DNA of 64,000 bases from Takakia lepidozioides (Eukaryota > Streptophyta > Takakiopsida > Takakiales > Takakiaceae), in contig CM060733.1 of the NCBI GenBank assembly GCA_030704615.1, forward strand, positions 74,004,907 through 74,068,906, given 5' to 3'. The translations under genes and the position numbers were made by a program. Shown here in pieces: positions 19,415 to 31,454 of the stretch (its first letter is position 1; every line of letters starts with the position of its first letter). The notes under the pieces are model-generated. The model had not been told where the DNA came from, ran no database searches, and saw only the letters and a list, made by a program, of their open reading frames with translations.

Positions 19415-21580
19415 TGTAGTGTGAATGCAGGGGACAGAACATTACATATGTTTACCATTACGACCTACATCACTATGATGGAGTGCCCGTCATCCCAACT
19501 GGAGAAAGGATGTATCCCTTCATGTAGGTAATTTCATGAGCGCACTGAACTTATGCTTTGCCAGGAGAAAATGGCTAAGTCATGACGGTACACATTTTCA
19601 TCCATGCGATGAACGTTTTCATCACTGGTTCTTGACCTAAAAGATCGCGGGTTGAGAAAAACGAAGAGGAAGATGACGGATGGCTCGTAGCGGCTGTTGC
19701 AAGCAGTGGTGTCGGCAGGGCAGCCTGTGTTAGGAGGTTGTACCTGCGCGGTGGGATCTTGCTTGGCTTAGGAAGCGGCATTAAGACGCTTCTGCTTGGT
19801 ATTCTGTGTAGAAAGAAGCGGTGCCGCCTCTCTCGTAGTGATGATCAATTCCAAGAGATAGAAGCATGTAAGGAAAGCGGCGCACCACCACTGCCGCCAG
19901 TGCCTTGAAGATGATAGTTATGGGCAGATGAGCAAGCAAGGAAAAGGCCAGCTGCTGAAAGCACAGGGAAGAGAGTCTGGGCACAATCAATGGGGGGGAG
20001 GTAAAGCATGTGGAGTTCTGGCTGTATGGTATCTCAGGTTCTCTGTCATTAAGCTTCTAGCTGCTTTGTGTCTCCTTGTTATAGGACCAGGCCAATTTGA
20101 GAGGAAGAATTGCATAGCGTAATCTGGTTGTCAGGCCACAGGATGGTCCAAGTGAAGAAGGGGAGCCATCATGGCGTCATAAGGTCTGGAATCAAGACAA
20201 AGAGAAAGGGTTGAAGTGGCTGCTGACGGGCGATGGCAAGGTGCCACCTTGACAGGCAGACCCGCCGCTTCACTAGTGGATAAAAACAGATAAGTCGATG
20301 AACAGAGGCTTTTTTGCAGGACTTAGAAATTGCTTTGGTAGATTTAGGACTGCCATCTTGGCAGAAGAGAAAAGGTAGAGACATGTGACAAGAAAAAGTT
20401 TTTGAAATGGGAATGGAGACTCTGGACTTCAGACCAGAACGTGGAAAGGATGGATGCACCTGATGTTGTGATGACAGTGAGAGAAAAATAAGAAGAGAGA
20501 GAAAGAGAGAGCCTGTTCGTCACTGAATTCAGAATGGTCACTGTTGTCTTCATTCTTGCATTTTGATTCAGTGTCATAAACCTGGACACCATGCTGCCGT
20601 GTGTAGTGATAACCTGGAACCAATGTAGATCTGGCTTGTTTGTTTGGAGAGATCAATGATGGTTAGCTGGAGTTGCAAAAAACATGGAAAGGATAAGGTG
20701 ATTTCACTATGGGATCAGGATCTGAACAACTGCGTTCCACAGTTGAAGGGAAAAGAGGGATGTTGGGGTATTTGGGTTGAAGTCTGACAAAAGAGATGAG
20801 AGCTGTTTGAGCGATGGGTCATTGGAAAAAGGGACAAGAGAGAGAGAAAGAGAGAGACTGATGGATGGGATGGTTGTGTCTTGAGAGACCGAGGATGACT
20901 TCAAGGCTGGCCGCACTGGATGCTAGCAGCGTGTGCATTCACATTACATGACAGATCTGCTGCTGTGAAATAGTGGGGAACCTGGGGACATAGACAGAGA
21001 TAGTGAAACAGACAAAAAGGGAAAAGAAAAGAGAGAGAGTGAAAAATGGGATTTGGGTAAGGAGAGAGCTGCAATTCAAAAGGGCTGTTGGGGGGGGGGT
21101 TTGGCCAATTTGGGGAGATGAGATGAAGAAAACCTGAAAGAAACCAGTGCCCCTGCAGACCATGAAGATCTGAGCTGCCTCCTCCTAAATCTGTGTCACC
21201 ACTACAAAAAGGGGATTTCCGACCTGTCACTGCTCAAGTGGGCTTCACATAAAGGATCGTGTTTACCGCTGCCATTGGGCTGATTTGCATCACTGAATAC
21301 ATCGCACCAGCATAGCTGGTGCTGTACCTGCTGATAGGGGATGTTGTGTAAAAGGTAGAACCAAGAGTGAACAACAAATTGACTCCCCATCCATGTCTTC
21401 CTTCCGCTGCGGCGTGGATGAGGATTGCTTGAACTCTGATCACGGAGGAGCTGAGGGAAACCCACAGCCAAGTGACGACAGTTGGACAGATTAGAAAGAA
21501 CGCTTCTTTCCTTTGCTCCGCAATCAATGGAGGGGAGCACAATTAGAATTATACAGAAGGGGATTCACGCCCCTTCTTTT
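19415..21580 (+). repeat. L1 5' LTR
   Basis: It runs from TGTAGTGTG to CCCCTTCTTTT and then directly into the primer-binding site. The final CACACTACA present in the 3' LTR and in solo LTR O is missing here. GA-rich runs lie near 20490 and 20835. Open frames inside recur in the 3' LTR copy and are LTR sequence, not genes. Confidence 0.87.
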
Positions 21581-21591
21581 GGTATCAGAGC
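21580..21591 (+). promoter_or_regulatory. L1 primer-binding site
   Basis: TGGTATCAGAGC is the standard plant primer-binding sequence complementary to the 3' end of initiator tRNA-Met. It abuts the shortened 5' LTR. Confidence 0.85.
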
Positions 21592-22028
21592 TACGTTGTT
21601 AAATCTTGATTTCTACTAGCTAGGGATCTTGACTGGTATTGGATGGTTTGATGGCAGGAAGAGACCACACTGATTCCTGATGAACCAAGCATTGGAGATG
21701 TGCTGATTTGCTTCAGCAGACGCACACCAAATGCACACGCAGACCCTTGTTTGTACTTCTTCAACCCTGCTTGGAGAATAGCGAATGGTGATATTCTTAG
21801 AGTGATACATACTGGTGGAAGAACAACCATAGCACTTTGGATAAGAGAGTTAGGAAGGTGGGTGAAGATAAATACCATGGCACGAGAGGTGACATGGGGA
21901 GGTAGAGTAGAGATGTTGCGAAATGGACAGTGGGAGTGGTATAGAGGTCAACATTAAGGGAGTTGCGGGAAAATTAGAGTCAGAATTAGGTGTTGAAACA
22001 GTTTGAACTTTGACTAGAGAATAGAAGG
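21592..22028 (+). other. L1 leader
   Basis: Untranslated leader between the primer site and gag. An 85-codon frame at 21700-21957 matches no family I know and lacks Gag features. Confidence 0.5.
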
Positions 22029-23700
22029 ATGACCAGTCCAACCAGCATAGATGCGCCTTATCATGGTAGGAATAGTGAGGATGTAAATGACTGGCTGGAG
22101 AGAATTCAGATGGAGGCAGATGTCAGGGATTTGAATGAGGACAAAACTTTCAAGGTAGCAAGGCTCAACCTGAGAGCCAAGGCTGATGAATGGTACCGTA
22201 AACAAACCCTAGACCAAACAACTGGGTGGACTTCAGGGCAGCAATTTCAGCCAAGTTTGGTATCGTTGACTTGGCAGAAATTAGGCTAAGAATGGATACC
22301 ATTAAACAGGAGAGTAGACAAAGGGTTCAAACATACTTCGATAGGTTGAACCGGTTATTTATAAGAAGTGGGGCGTCTGATTTGGAACAGAGGCGTAGAT
22401 TTGCAGCAGGTTTGAGACCAGAAATAGCAAGAGTAATGCTGGGCAGGCGCTTCCTTGATGTAGAGGAAGCACTTGACACAGCCATTGAGATTGAAAGGGG
22501 CCTGGGAAAGTTAGGGGAAATACCTCTAGAGCCATTGGAAGGAGATGATACAGATGAGTCAGTTGTGTTTGTTAACCCTGTGGACAGAAGACTTGATCAG
22601 CTGAACACTACCCTACAGAAGTACTTTGATAGGGGACCAGTCATAGGAGAAAGCTCGGGATCTAGAACACCACCTCGTGTTCGCCTTTGTAATGTTTGTC
22701 ACAAAGAAGGTCACATAGCTGCATATTGTCCTGAAGGAAGAACCCCAGCTAAGTGTGACAAATGTCACCGGTTCGGGCATTCCCACGGAAATGTGTGGTG
22801 TGAGATGCAACTTTTGCAAGCTACTCGGGCATACGGAGAGTGAGTGCAGTAGAAAACTCGACCAAACTATGATGGGAACTCCGGGAACTAACTTTGTAGA
22901 TGTGTTCTATGATGATGAGGATGATGTACTCGCAGAGATGACAGATCTGATGTCACGAAATAGTATCAATGAAGTCAGACTTCCAAGGACACGCATACCT
23001 GTCCAGAGTCCGATTGTTGAACCTACAGGGTCACCAGAAAGGAATAGTGAGAGCAGTGAACAGCCAAGCAAGACCAAGAGTGAAATCTACCCAAAGAACA
23101 ATTTCAAGAATGCTATAGAAGGAGGTACGAAATCCAGAATCTTGAACCACTTCTACAAAGGGAGAATATCGTTGTCGCCCATGGACCTGATCATGACTGT
23201 GCCCGGAGAGCTAGACAAATTAAAAGGGCTGGTCAAAGTGGTGGAAAGAGCAATGGTCCAACAAAGGGAGACAACTCACAGTGTAGAAGTTGTGAAGGAT
23301 GTACCAAGGCCTTTGTACTCAGCACACGCTGAGCCCACGATCTCGTATGCTTATACTGGTAAGGTTAAAGCGCTTCATGTAATGATTACAATGGGAGATT
23401 ACCAAGTATTAGGCCAGATTGACACTGGTGCCATGCTTTCTGTAATATCAGCTAGTACAGTCAGGGATCTTGGTTTGATGGGATCTGTCATTACTAGTAA
23501 GGATGTAAATTACAGAGTAGCCTCAGGTGCTCTTGAGACTGCAATGGGCAGACTTGAGGACATCAAGGTCAAAGTAGGAGAACTGACCAATCGTTTGTCC
23601 TTTATGGTGGTGAACACGGATACATATCACTGCTGGGATTAGACTTTCTCAAAAAGTTTGGCGCTGTAGTGGACACCGAAGCTGAAACAATTCGCGTACG
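22029..23700 (+). CDS. gag: L1 gag and protease
   Basis: Gag starts at ATG 22029 (MTSPTSIDAPYHGR) with a capsid-like region (DEWYRKQTL, then DTIKQESRQRVQTYFDRLNR). It changes frame near 22250, and another frame takes over near 22800. Three CCHC-like knuckles follow within about 55 codons: CNVCHKEGHIAAYC, CDKCHRFGHSHGNVWC and CNFCKLLGHTESEC. The aspartic protease lies at about 23340-23640, with QIDTGAMLSVIS carrying the DTG triad. A stop interrupts it at 23640, and the expected LGLDFL-type end continues in another frame. Gag packages the RNA and the protease matures the polyprotein. Confidence 0.8.
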
Positions 23701-24052
23701 CTATGGGCCAGGAAAGGATTTTGCTCACTTCCCTTTGCACACCATCAATTATAATGAGCTGCAGTTACCAAAACAGCCTACCATAGAGGGGTCGAGAGTA
23801 GAATGAGATATGCAAGCAGTACGTCAGCAGGTAATGTCTAACCCTGACGTCAGATGAACAGTACCTAGGCTTGTGGGAGAAGAAAAGAAAACCAGAGGAA
23901 GAATATGAGGACACGGAGGAAGCATCCTCAGGTTCTGACACCTCTAAATCTGATAAAGATGAGGAGATGGGAGGCTCTGAGGAGAGTAAGGAGGTAGAAA
24001 CAGCACTGAGGGATGTTGAGGAAATAATAGACGAGGTCAACCTAGGGGAGAC

Positions 24053-25150
24053 TTGTTCGAGGACCAAGGGATGTCTGAACTCCTTCAGGAAGAGACCCAT
24101 AAGAGCATGGCTGCTGCCATAATACAGGAAGCTTACCAGAAAGCTTGGAATGGTGAACTAGGGAACAACAACCTAGAAATAGAGGATGACTTCCATGATT
24201 GGAATCAGGTTGTCACACAAGAGGAAGGACAGAGAATGGCTAACTCTGTAAGCCAGGTGGAGAAAAAAAATTGGGAACCCAGTCAAGAGGAAGAAATGGA
24301 GAGTCGTTGGAGAAGTCTGAAATCCAGACTGCACATCAACCCAGAACTGGCCCCAGAACATAGGATAGAGCTGGAACAAGAGCTGAAAGCAAACCAGGAA
24401 TGCTTTGCTCTTAGCAAGGCTGACTTGGGATACTGCAGTGAGGTGGAACACACAATTGACACACAAGGTTTTCCCCCTTGCAGAAGTCGTCCCAGCCGCC
24501 TATCAGAATGGGAGGAAGACGAGGTCCAAGGACAAATTGAGACTTTGATCTCACAAGGCAAGATGAGAGAGAGTAGCTCAGAATGGTCGTGTCCAGTTAC
24601 CCTTCCACCAAAAAAGGATGGATCCAAGCGGTTTTGTGGTGATTTTAGGCCAGTAAACCGTTTAACCAGAAGGGACTCTTACCCTATGCCATTGATTCAG
24701 GATGTTTTAAACCAGTTGGGGAAAGCCAAGTGGTTTTCTGCGCTGGATTTACAATCTGGTTTTTGGCAGATCAAAATGGACGACCGAGACATAGGCAAAA
24801 CAGCAGTGATCACAAAGAAGGGATTGTATGAATGGCTAGTCATGCCATTCGGGCTAAAAAATGCCACTGCTACCTTTCAGAGAACGATGAATAGGGTTCT
24901 CAAGGAAGAAATCAAAGATTGCGCTAAAGTTTTTGTAGATGACGTCAATATCCATAGCAAGGACTGGGGAGATCACGTGGGACATATAAAGAGAGTATTG
25001 AGCAAGGTTAGAAAGGCCAATCTTAGGCTCAATCCGGACAAGTGTTTACTTTGCCAACTTACAGTTGGCGGCATGTGATCTCTGAAGAGGGAACGTGGCC
25101 TGATCCAGATAAGATAGCTGCTATTGAAAGGTTTCCCTTGCCAAAAAACC
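24053..25150 (+). CDS. pol: L1 reverse transcriptase
   Basis: RNA-dependent DNA polymerase of the Ty3/gypsy type. ECFALSKADLGYC and HTIDTQGFPP mark the entry; then come SSEWSCPVTLPPKKDGSKRF, YPMPLIQDVLNQL, FSALDLQSGFWQIKMD, MPFGLKNATATFQRTMNR, and FVDDVNIHS, which carries the catalytic FVDD (YxDD-type) motif near 24930. The frame ends at 25078 and continues in another (thumb region, LPKNHTALKSYLGM). The acidic segment upstream (23871-24052) links protease to RT. Confidence 0.88.
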
Positions 25151-25228
25151 ACACTGCTCTCAAAAGCTACTTAGGCATGACAGGTACTATAGGCCCTATG
25201 TCAAAGGATATGCTGGAGTGGCAGTACC

Positions 25229-25930
25229 TTGTTCACTCTAACCAAAAAGGATGTGAAGTTTATCTGGAGTGCAGAGGCACAAAACGCCTTTTCTGCCTTA
25301 CAGGTGAAGTTGGTAACTGCTCCCATCCTGGCAAGACCAGATTTCTCAAGACCGTTCGTCTTGGATGTTGATTGGTCCATCAAAGGAGTAGGGGCAGTCT
25401 TGTCACAAAAGGAGTATAAAAAGGAGAGGGTCATTGCATACGCCAGTAAGGTACTATCTGATGCTCAGCGCAAATATCACCCTATGGAAGGTGAATGCTA
25501 TGCCCTGGTGTGGGGAGTATTACACTTTCCAGTACCTGTATGGAACCCCTTTTGTAATCAGGACTGATCACAAACCACTGGAGTGGTTGGCAACGGTAAG
25601 TGACGCATATGGACGCAGGGGTAGATGGATCATGATGTTACAAGATTTTGAGTTTAAAATTGTTCACAGAGCAGGTGCTAGGCATGCTAACGTAGATGCA
25701 CTAAGCAGGTATCCAGTGGGACCAGCTGAGGAAACCGAGGAAATCGAGGTATACTCTACTTCTCTGTACAGTCAGAAAAGAGAAGGGAGAAAGAGGGATG
25801 GAGCCTATCTTCTTAAGCTAGCTTGGGATAGGGGTGCCATCAATGCTTCGTTATTTCAATTTAAGGAGGGTAAGGAGGAGTTGAGAGAAGAAGCTCATAG
25901 GCAAGTAGGTATAGCAGTGAAAAAGGGGAG
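25229..25930 (+). CDS. pol: L1 RNase H
   Basis: RNase H degrades the RNA strand during reverse transcription. FVLDVDWSIKGVGAVLSQ gives the first catalytic Asp region, YHPMEGECYALVWGVLHF the Glu, and RTDHKPLEWL and ARHANVDALSRYP the later acidic residues. A frameshift near 25530 separates the two halves. It is followed by a charged linker to 25930. Confidence 0.83.
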
Positions 25931-26140
25931 ATGATTTGCAAAAGAGAAGAGTACTATGCATGTGTATGGGGCCTTTGGCACTTCAAGAAAATACTGTTGG
26001 GAAGTCATTTTTCTTTGGAAACAGATCTAGATCCATATTGGTGGCTGTACTCAGAGCACCACATAGGCATAGACTTACTTGGTGACTTTTCATTTGAGTT
26101 CGTTCCGGGCATAGTAAGACTTCCACAGGTAGAATGTTGA
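25931..26140 (+). pseudogene. L1 second RNase H-like segment
   Basis: The frame reads REEYYACVWGLWHFKKILLG, then FSLETDLDPYWWLYSEHHIG and FEFVPGIVRLPQ. That follows the same spacing as the middle and end of a gypsy RNase H (E..A.VWGL.HF, TD, connection, PG). It lies just after the standard RNase H and before integrase, so it looks like a partial duplicate or a second RNase H domain. The first strand with the leading Asp is not seen, and TDH is changed to TDL. Confidence 0.5.
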
Positions 26141-26940
26141 CCAAGGATCATGGCATATTGAAGGGAGAACTGAAACCAGGCATAATGCCAGATGGAGAAG
26201 GAAAGAGGGTGACTTTTGCTGCACAGACTTTTGCTACAAAAAAAAACAAGGAAAGGGTATTGATCAATCAAGCTCTGTCAATCTGGTAAGGGAGGGTATT
26301 TGGAAGGATAAGGGTGCAGGAAGGAAAGAGGCTACTGCAATCAGCAACAAGGAAGGGAGCATCTGATGCCCTCTTGTCCCACCATCCATGTGATTACCCG
26401 AGGATCTCGTGCTCGTGATAAGGAGCTGAGCGAGGTACATCCAGCCTGTGAACTTGTGGAAGAGAGATCGAACAATGAAAAGGGAAGCTTGCAAGAGACA
26501 CCATTCCTTCAAGACTTGACAAGCACTCCAACTACAAGAAGAACGCGGGTGACTTCCTCATCAGAATGCCCAGCCAAGGAAAACATGGGGGGTGAGTGTT
26601 CCACCAAGACGTTTTGTTCTTCAGACAGTGATGGAACAAGTGGTTCAGAACCAGACACTTCTTCTTGCAACAAGATTGATGAAGGGGACTGGGTACCATG
26701 GACCGCACCCACCAAAGCTACTCAGATGTCATTATTACGTGAGGCTGAAAGATGGGGGAAAAGCTCTCTCATCAGCTCTGACCAGCATACAGCAGCTGTT
26801 AAGGAGGAAAGGCAACCTGATGTGCTTGATGATGTGGAAGTCATGCACCTCTTATGTTTTGGAGAAGTCAATGACTACCTGACAAAAGAGGAGAGCACGA
26901 GAGCCAAGAGGCGGGCAAGGGCAGTACTCCTATCTCAAAG
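26141..26940 (+). other. L1 linker between RNase H and integrase
   Basis: A 192-codon + frame (26366-26944) rich in Ser, Thr and Glu reaches the integrase. It has no recognised domain and is probably a spacer of the polyprotein. Confidence 0.45.
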
Positions 26941-28115
26941 GTGAGGTCTACTTTGATGGAAGGGTAGTTCCACCAAGAACTGACAGAGGGGCAATAATCA
27001 CTGAAGTACATGAAGCCACTGGCCACTTGGAGTCAGAAGAACTCAAAGAGGAGATATGCCGACGTTATTTCTGGCATGATAGAACAAAACTCATCAGGAA
27101 AGTTCTCAAGGGCTGTGGTAAATGTCAGATGGCCAAACAGAACGGAGTGTTGCGCTCAGGTAGCTCAAAACTTCACAGCATTCCAGTAGTAGATCTGTTT
27201 TTCAGAGTTGCAATTGACACGGCAGGACCATTACCTATAACCAGCAGGGGCAATCAGTACTTTCTGGTGGCAATCGATCACTTCTCAAAATGGATAGAAG
27301 CTGCACCAGTGGCAGATCATACAGCAGCCCTTGCTGCCCGCTTTCTTGAGGAAGAAGTAATTGACAGGTATAGCTGCCCACATACGTTGCTCACTGACAA
27401 TGGCACAGAGTGGGGAGGTGAGTTTGAAGATACATGCCACGAATACGGTAAAAGAGGGAGCATAGCGCCCCCTACTGGCCTCAATGTAACGGTATGGTGG
27501 AAAGGGTCATTAAGTCTCTCAAACAGAGCATCACCACCCTAGGAGTTGGAAACGACACTGAATGGGATCAGAATCTCTATAAGGCCCTGTTTGGTTACAG
27601 AATGGGTGTCCATGCTTCCACTGGATTCTCACCTTTTCAGGTACTTACTGGTAGAATTCCAAGGCTGGGAATTGACAACAGGTTGCATTTTCTTACAACA
27701 CCAATAAATTCTGATGGATCTGTAGCAGAGGTCACACTTATGATGCAGCAGAAAATCCAGCTTCTCACAAAGATGAAGGCAAAGCTGCGAAAAAGTGTGA
27801 AGAAAGGGCAGCGGCAGCAGGCAGGGATTATGAAAGGAGGCATCAAACTGGGCATACCTACTGCAAGTTGATGGAAACAGCAAGGTTATGATGTTGAGGC
27901 CTGGAAAGAGATCTTCCATGACATCTCCATGGGAGGGACCTTATGACTTTTTGGGGTACAAAGATGCAGGAAACACCACAAGGACAGGGGAAGCTGCACG
28001 CAGATGCAGGCTAAGAGATGGGGCAAACAAGGAATGGACAAGAAGTAGGAGGGACTTGAAACCCTTCGTACCACCAGTGTGTGATCAGCCAGTGAAGGTG
28101 GTCAGTGGACCCTGA
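26941..28115 (+). CDS. pol: L1 integrase
   Basis: Integrase inserts the cDNA into the genome. The HHCC zinc domain begins at EVHEATGHLESEEL and ends at CGKCQMAKQNG. The catalytic core has AIDTAGPLPITSRGNQYF with the first Asp near 27214 and LLTDNGTEWGGEFE with the second near 27396. The frame is lost near 27490 and resumes as VIKSLKQSITTLG and GYRMGVHASTGFSPFQVLTG. The C-terminal part to 28115 has PGKRSSMTSPWEGPYDFLGY, a GPF/Y-like module. No chromodomain follows. Confidence 0.83.
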
Positions 28116-28120
28116 CACTT

Positions 28121-28152
28121 AAAAAGGGAGACACACTACATATGTAGTGTGA
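28121..28152 (+). promoter_or_regulatory. L1 polypurine tract and 20-bp palindrome at the 3' LTR boundary
   Basis: The purine run AAAAAGGGAGA is followed by the perfect palindrome CACACTACATATGTAGTGTG, whose right half is the start of the 3' LTR. Its left half equals the LTR 3' end, which is unusual for this position. Confidence 0.7.
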
Positions 28153-28630
28153 ATGCAGGGGACAGAACATTACATATGTTTACCATTACGACCTACATCA
28201 CTATGACGGAGTGCCCGTCATCCCAACTGGAGAAAGGATGTATCCCTTCATGTAGGTAATTTCATGAGCGCACTGAACTTATGCTTTGCCAGGAGAAAAT
28301 GGCTAAGTCATGACGGTACACATTTCCATCCATGCGATGAACGTTTTCATCACTGGTTCTTGACCTAAAAGATCGCGGGTTGAGAAAAACGAAGAGGAAG
28401 ATGACGGATGGCTCGTAGCGGCTGTTGCAAGCAGTGGTGTCGGCAGGGCAGCCTGTGTTAGGAGGTTGTACCTGCGCGGTGGGATCTTGCTTGGCTTAGG
28501 AAGCGGCATTAAGACGCCTCTGCTTGGTATTCTGTGTAGAAAGAAGCGGTGCCGCCTCTCTCGTAGTGATGATCAATTCCAAGAGATAGAAGCATGTAAG
28601 GAAAGCGGCGCACCACCACTGCCGCCAGTG
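28143..28630 (+). repeat. L1 3' LTR, left part
   Basis: Nearly identical to 19415-19902 of the 5' LTR. It is cut after GCCGCCAGTG at 28630 by E5. Confidence 0.9.
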
Positions 28631-28859
28631 GGGGTTGCTATTCCATGAGCTCATGAGCGGGCATGGCTCACCCATGAGCCGCAAAGTAACACACTTCGAA
28701 TTTCGGCAGATTTTTTTCAGGCCCAAAACTATAAAATAATCAAAAATCGAAGATTTCCGCGCTCATGCTGGAAGCACTCCGCTCATGAGTACCAGTGTAC
28801 GCTCATGACTTGGAGCCCAGGCTCATGGACCGCTAGGCCAGGTCATAGAAAAACTGAAT

Positions 28860-29330
28860 TCTGGGCAATAACGGCACCGAAATTATCCCAGAGGCAGAGA
28901 CGCAAGCGGAATTAGGATCCGGGTTTGCAGACTCCGAAAACGCAATGGCGACCTATAACCGTGGATAGTACTGTTGCAGAAGTGCATGATGGTTGGGTAT
29001 AACGGCGCCGTAATTGGGCACAGGAAAAGAAATAGCCGGCTGAAGGCTCGGGAGTGAGCCAACAACGGTGAAAGTAATTGGGCTCCACCAACCAAATACC
29101 CGGAGTGCAGGCGATAACGGCGCCGAAATGGGCCCCGAAAACCAAATACTCGGTTGAAGCCACCGGAGTGCAGCCGATAACGGCGCCGAAATTGGGTCCA
29201 GAAACCAAATACCCTGCTGAAGGCTAGGGATTGCAACCAATAACGGCGCCGAAATTGACCTGCGGAAACAAAATTCTCGGCTGAAGCTTCCGCACTCCAT
29301 CCAATAACGGCGCCAAAATTGGCTCCGGAG
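28860..29330. repeat. Array S6: about 63-bp repeats with AACGGCGCCGAAATT
   Basis: ATAACGGCGCCG recurs at about 29114, 29177, 29240 and 29304, with weaker units at 28866 and 28998, giving a period of 63-64. Each unit also has a CCAAATAC...GGCTGAAGC spacer. It lies between the E5 left end and gene B. Confidence 0.88.
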
Positions 29331-29439
29331 AGCAAATACCCGCCTTACGGTAAGGGAGGCCTTGCTCTCATTTTGCTCTTCACTCTTCTGTTGTGCCCAT
29401 CTCCTCCCTGCTTTGAGTTTGTGCTATGTCGTGAGGCCA

Positions 29440-30005
29440 TGTCGTGCCCGAATCACATCTATCGACGCCAGACGGGAGTCATTTTCCCGAAAGCACACGA
29501 CATCATTGTTTCCTGGATGTTTACAGGGACGATCCTCGACTTGTCCAGCTGAGAGCAATGGAGTTTCTTCCAGGATTGCACGATTCTCCTGGACCCCGGC
29601 TGGGGAGCAGGTGGTTCCTACGCATCATGGACCTGGACTTTCCGCATGAGTGGGAGCCGAACAGATCACGCACAGCGTTGCTGTATCGCTGGAATTGTTG
29701 CGAGTGGACGTATGATGAGTGCATAGGTGAAAACTTTACGCGTGGACGGACTGGCTCGGAAAGTGGGGACATTCTCTTCAGTTATGAGGATGAGGAGGAG
29801 GGGAACACAGGGCCCACTGTGAAATGTCCTTCTACCAAGGGGGCGCTATCGATAAACACGACATCCTCGTTAGTTTCAACCGGGCGACAGAAACCACTGA
29901 CATTTTGTTCAAATATAGGCACCCGGTCACTCAGGAGGTCCTTGAGAGGCCAGTTAGAGTTCCTTCTTCTTGGGCGAGGGGACCATAGGTCTTGCATGCT
30001 AGAGT
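29440..30005 (+). pseudogene. B copy 4, frameshifted
   Basis: Similarity to the intact B at 44547 is spread over two frames: MSCPNHI, HDIIVSWMFTG, then LRAMEFLPG, WFLRIMDLDFP, SRTALLYRWNCCEWTYDECI and GENFTRG. The tail, with the TVK and DKHDI-like block, is in shifted frames. It is the most diverged of the four B copies. Function is unknown, as for the others. Confidence 0.7.
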
Positions 30006-30683
30006 AGACATGTTTCGACTCGCCGACACTCATGGCACATACATTTTCATTCAGAAATCAAGCAGCTTCCCTGTGCCATATGGGGAATATACATGCTTGG
30101 ATAATCTTCTGTTAAGGTTTTTTGCAATTCACTGCCAGTATGCTGGGACGTGTCCTTTGTCGTATGGATTGCTCGTTTGCACAAGGTGCAGTATTCAAAT
30201 GCTGGAATGGCAGTAGGACCCTTCCCACTGGGACACAGAACTAGCAATCTTGTAAAGGCATCACATTTGTAGAACAGTAACAATGTATTTGCAAATTGGA
30301 GTCTTCTCATAAAGGTGGACGAAAACGCCAGGATGGGCTGCGAAATCACACTACAAATTGAATGAAGAGCAGTAACAAGGAGCACTATGCAGTACATACC
30401 ATAAACGGCGCTGAAATAGGCCTCAATGCCCGTTAATCTCCACACATGTATGCTTTACTCGGATCCATTTGTAGACAACCAAAATAAAAAAAATGCGCAT
30501 GCCATTCATGGCCAAAACCCACATTCTCATGTATTGCGGCACTGAAATTCACATGTAGCCATGGCGATGCGGCACCACCAAGTGTATAATTCCTCACAAA
30601 AAAAAGGGTGCAAGAAGATGAATGTAATATAATTGCCACTTCTCCTTCCCGAATGTGGAATGTCAAGCAGTCCGACCAATGTC
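30006..30683. other. Spacer between B copy 4 and T copy 4
   Basis: The two gene remnants point tail to tail across this region. One GGCGCT half-palindrome lies near 30409. Antisense frames here are not conserved in the other elements, and I see no gene. Confidence 0.4.
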
Positions 30684-31100
30684 CTACCGTAGGGCCTTGT
30701 GCAGCTCGTTGAAACTCAGTGTTGGAGCATGGATGAAGACGTCCACTGCGGATATGCAACTCATGCGCTTCAGAAAAATGTAATAAAGGTGTTTGCAGGG
30801 GACGTATGCTGCATTCTTCGATTCCATAACAAGGAAGTCCTCACAGTTGCAAGCTGGGTACTGTGAAACCTGATTGTATACACGACACTGCGCGCAGTAG
30901 ACCCGGCTGTTGACAACTGAAATATGCGCCCCATCCTGGGTGAGGAACATCCCTGCAACCTTGCACTATGCAGGGCATTGCAAGAGCGTTGGCCATCCTG
31001 GTGTCGTTCGCCTTTGTTGGTGGCCGTCGTCTTTTCAGTTTCCCCCACCGATGGGTGGGCCAAGCTGCGGGGTCACCCACCGGTATGCGGGGCAAAGAGC
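30684..31100 (-). pseudogene. T copy 4: SWIM-finger end only
   Basis: Leftward remnant of the transposase C-terminus. PTHRWGKLKRRRPPTKAND near 31060 matches PTHRWGKPKRRRPPSK of copy 2. After a frame change the SWIM finger follows: PACNCEDFLVM, then VPCKHLYYIFLKRM, then FIHAPTLSFNELH. The catalytic part is absent. Confidence 0.75.
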
Positions 31101-31454
31101 TTCTCGTGGGAGGAGGATGACGACTGGGAATTGGATTTCATGGAACGTATTTTAGCTTTCAGAGAATCAGGATGGAAGTACACGTTTACCCAAACACGGG
31201 AGTCCATGTTGAAGACGGGACCTCTCGGTACGCTCCGCAGCGAAGTCCTGCAGTGAGAAGAGTGTGTCCTACCTAATAACACAAATGATTTTTTGGAGGA
31301 TTCCGCATCCAACAGGATGGGTGATCGGTGCACGTAAAGATGAGGTATGTAACGTACGTTACAAAAACGGACGACAACAGCAAGTTCACATCGGATATTT
31401 GGTGCCTGAATTGTAATGTACAACCACTTGGGCTAAATAAATCAGGCCTTCCCA
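31101..31454. other. Spacer upstream of T copy 4
   Basis: Probably eroded T sequence (Ser-rich frame on the - strand near 31100-31250). No further motif was recognised. Confidence 0.3.

Noticed and set aside
21580-21591. tRNA gene
   Set aside because: Only the 12-base primer-binding site matching the tRNA 3' end is present here and at 51792 and 56462; no cloverleaf follows.
19575-21878. Leftward frames of 60-110 codons
   Set aside because: They lie in the L1 LTR and leader; most recur in the 3' LTR at the matching place and show no domain.
21700-21957. Possible extra gene or envelope-like gene in the L1 leader
   Set aside because: It is only 85 codons, before gag, with no membrane segment or known motif.
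30047-30759. Leftward frames of 108-132 codons with hydrophobic stretches
   Set aside because: No counterpart in the other element copies and no recognised motif.
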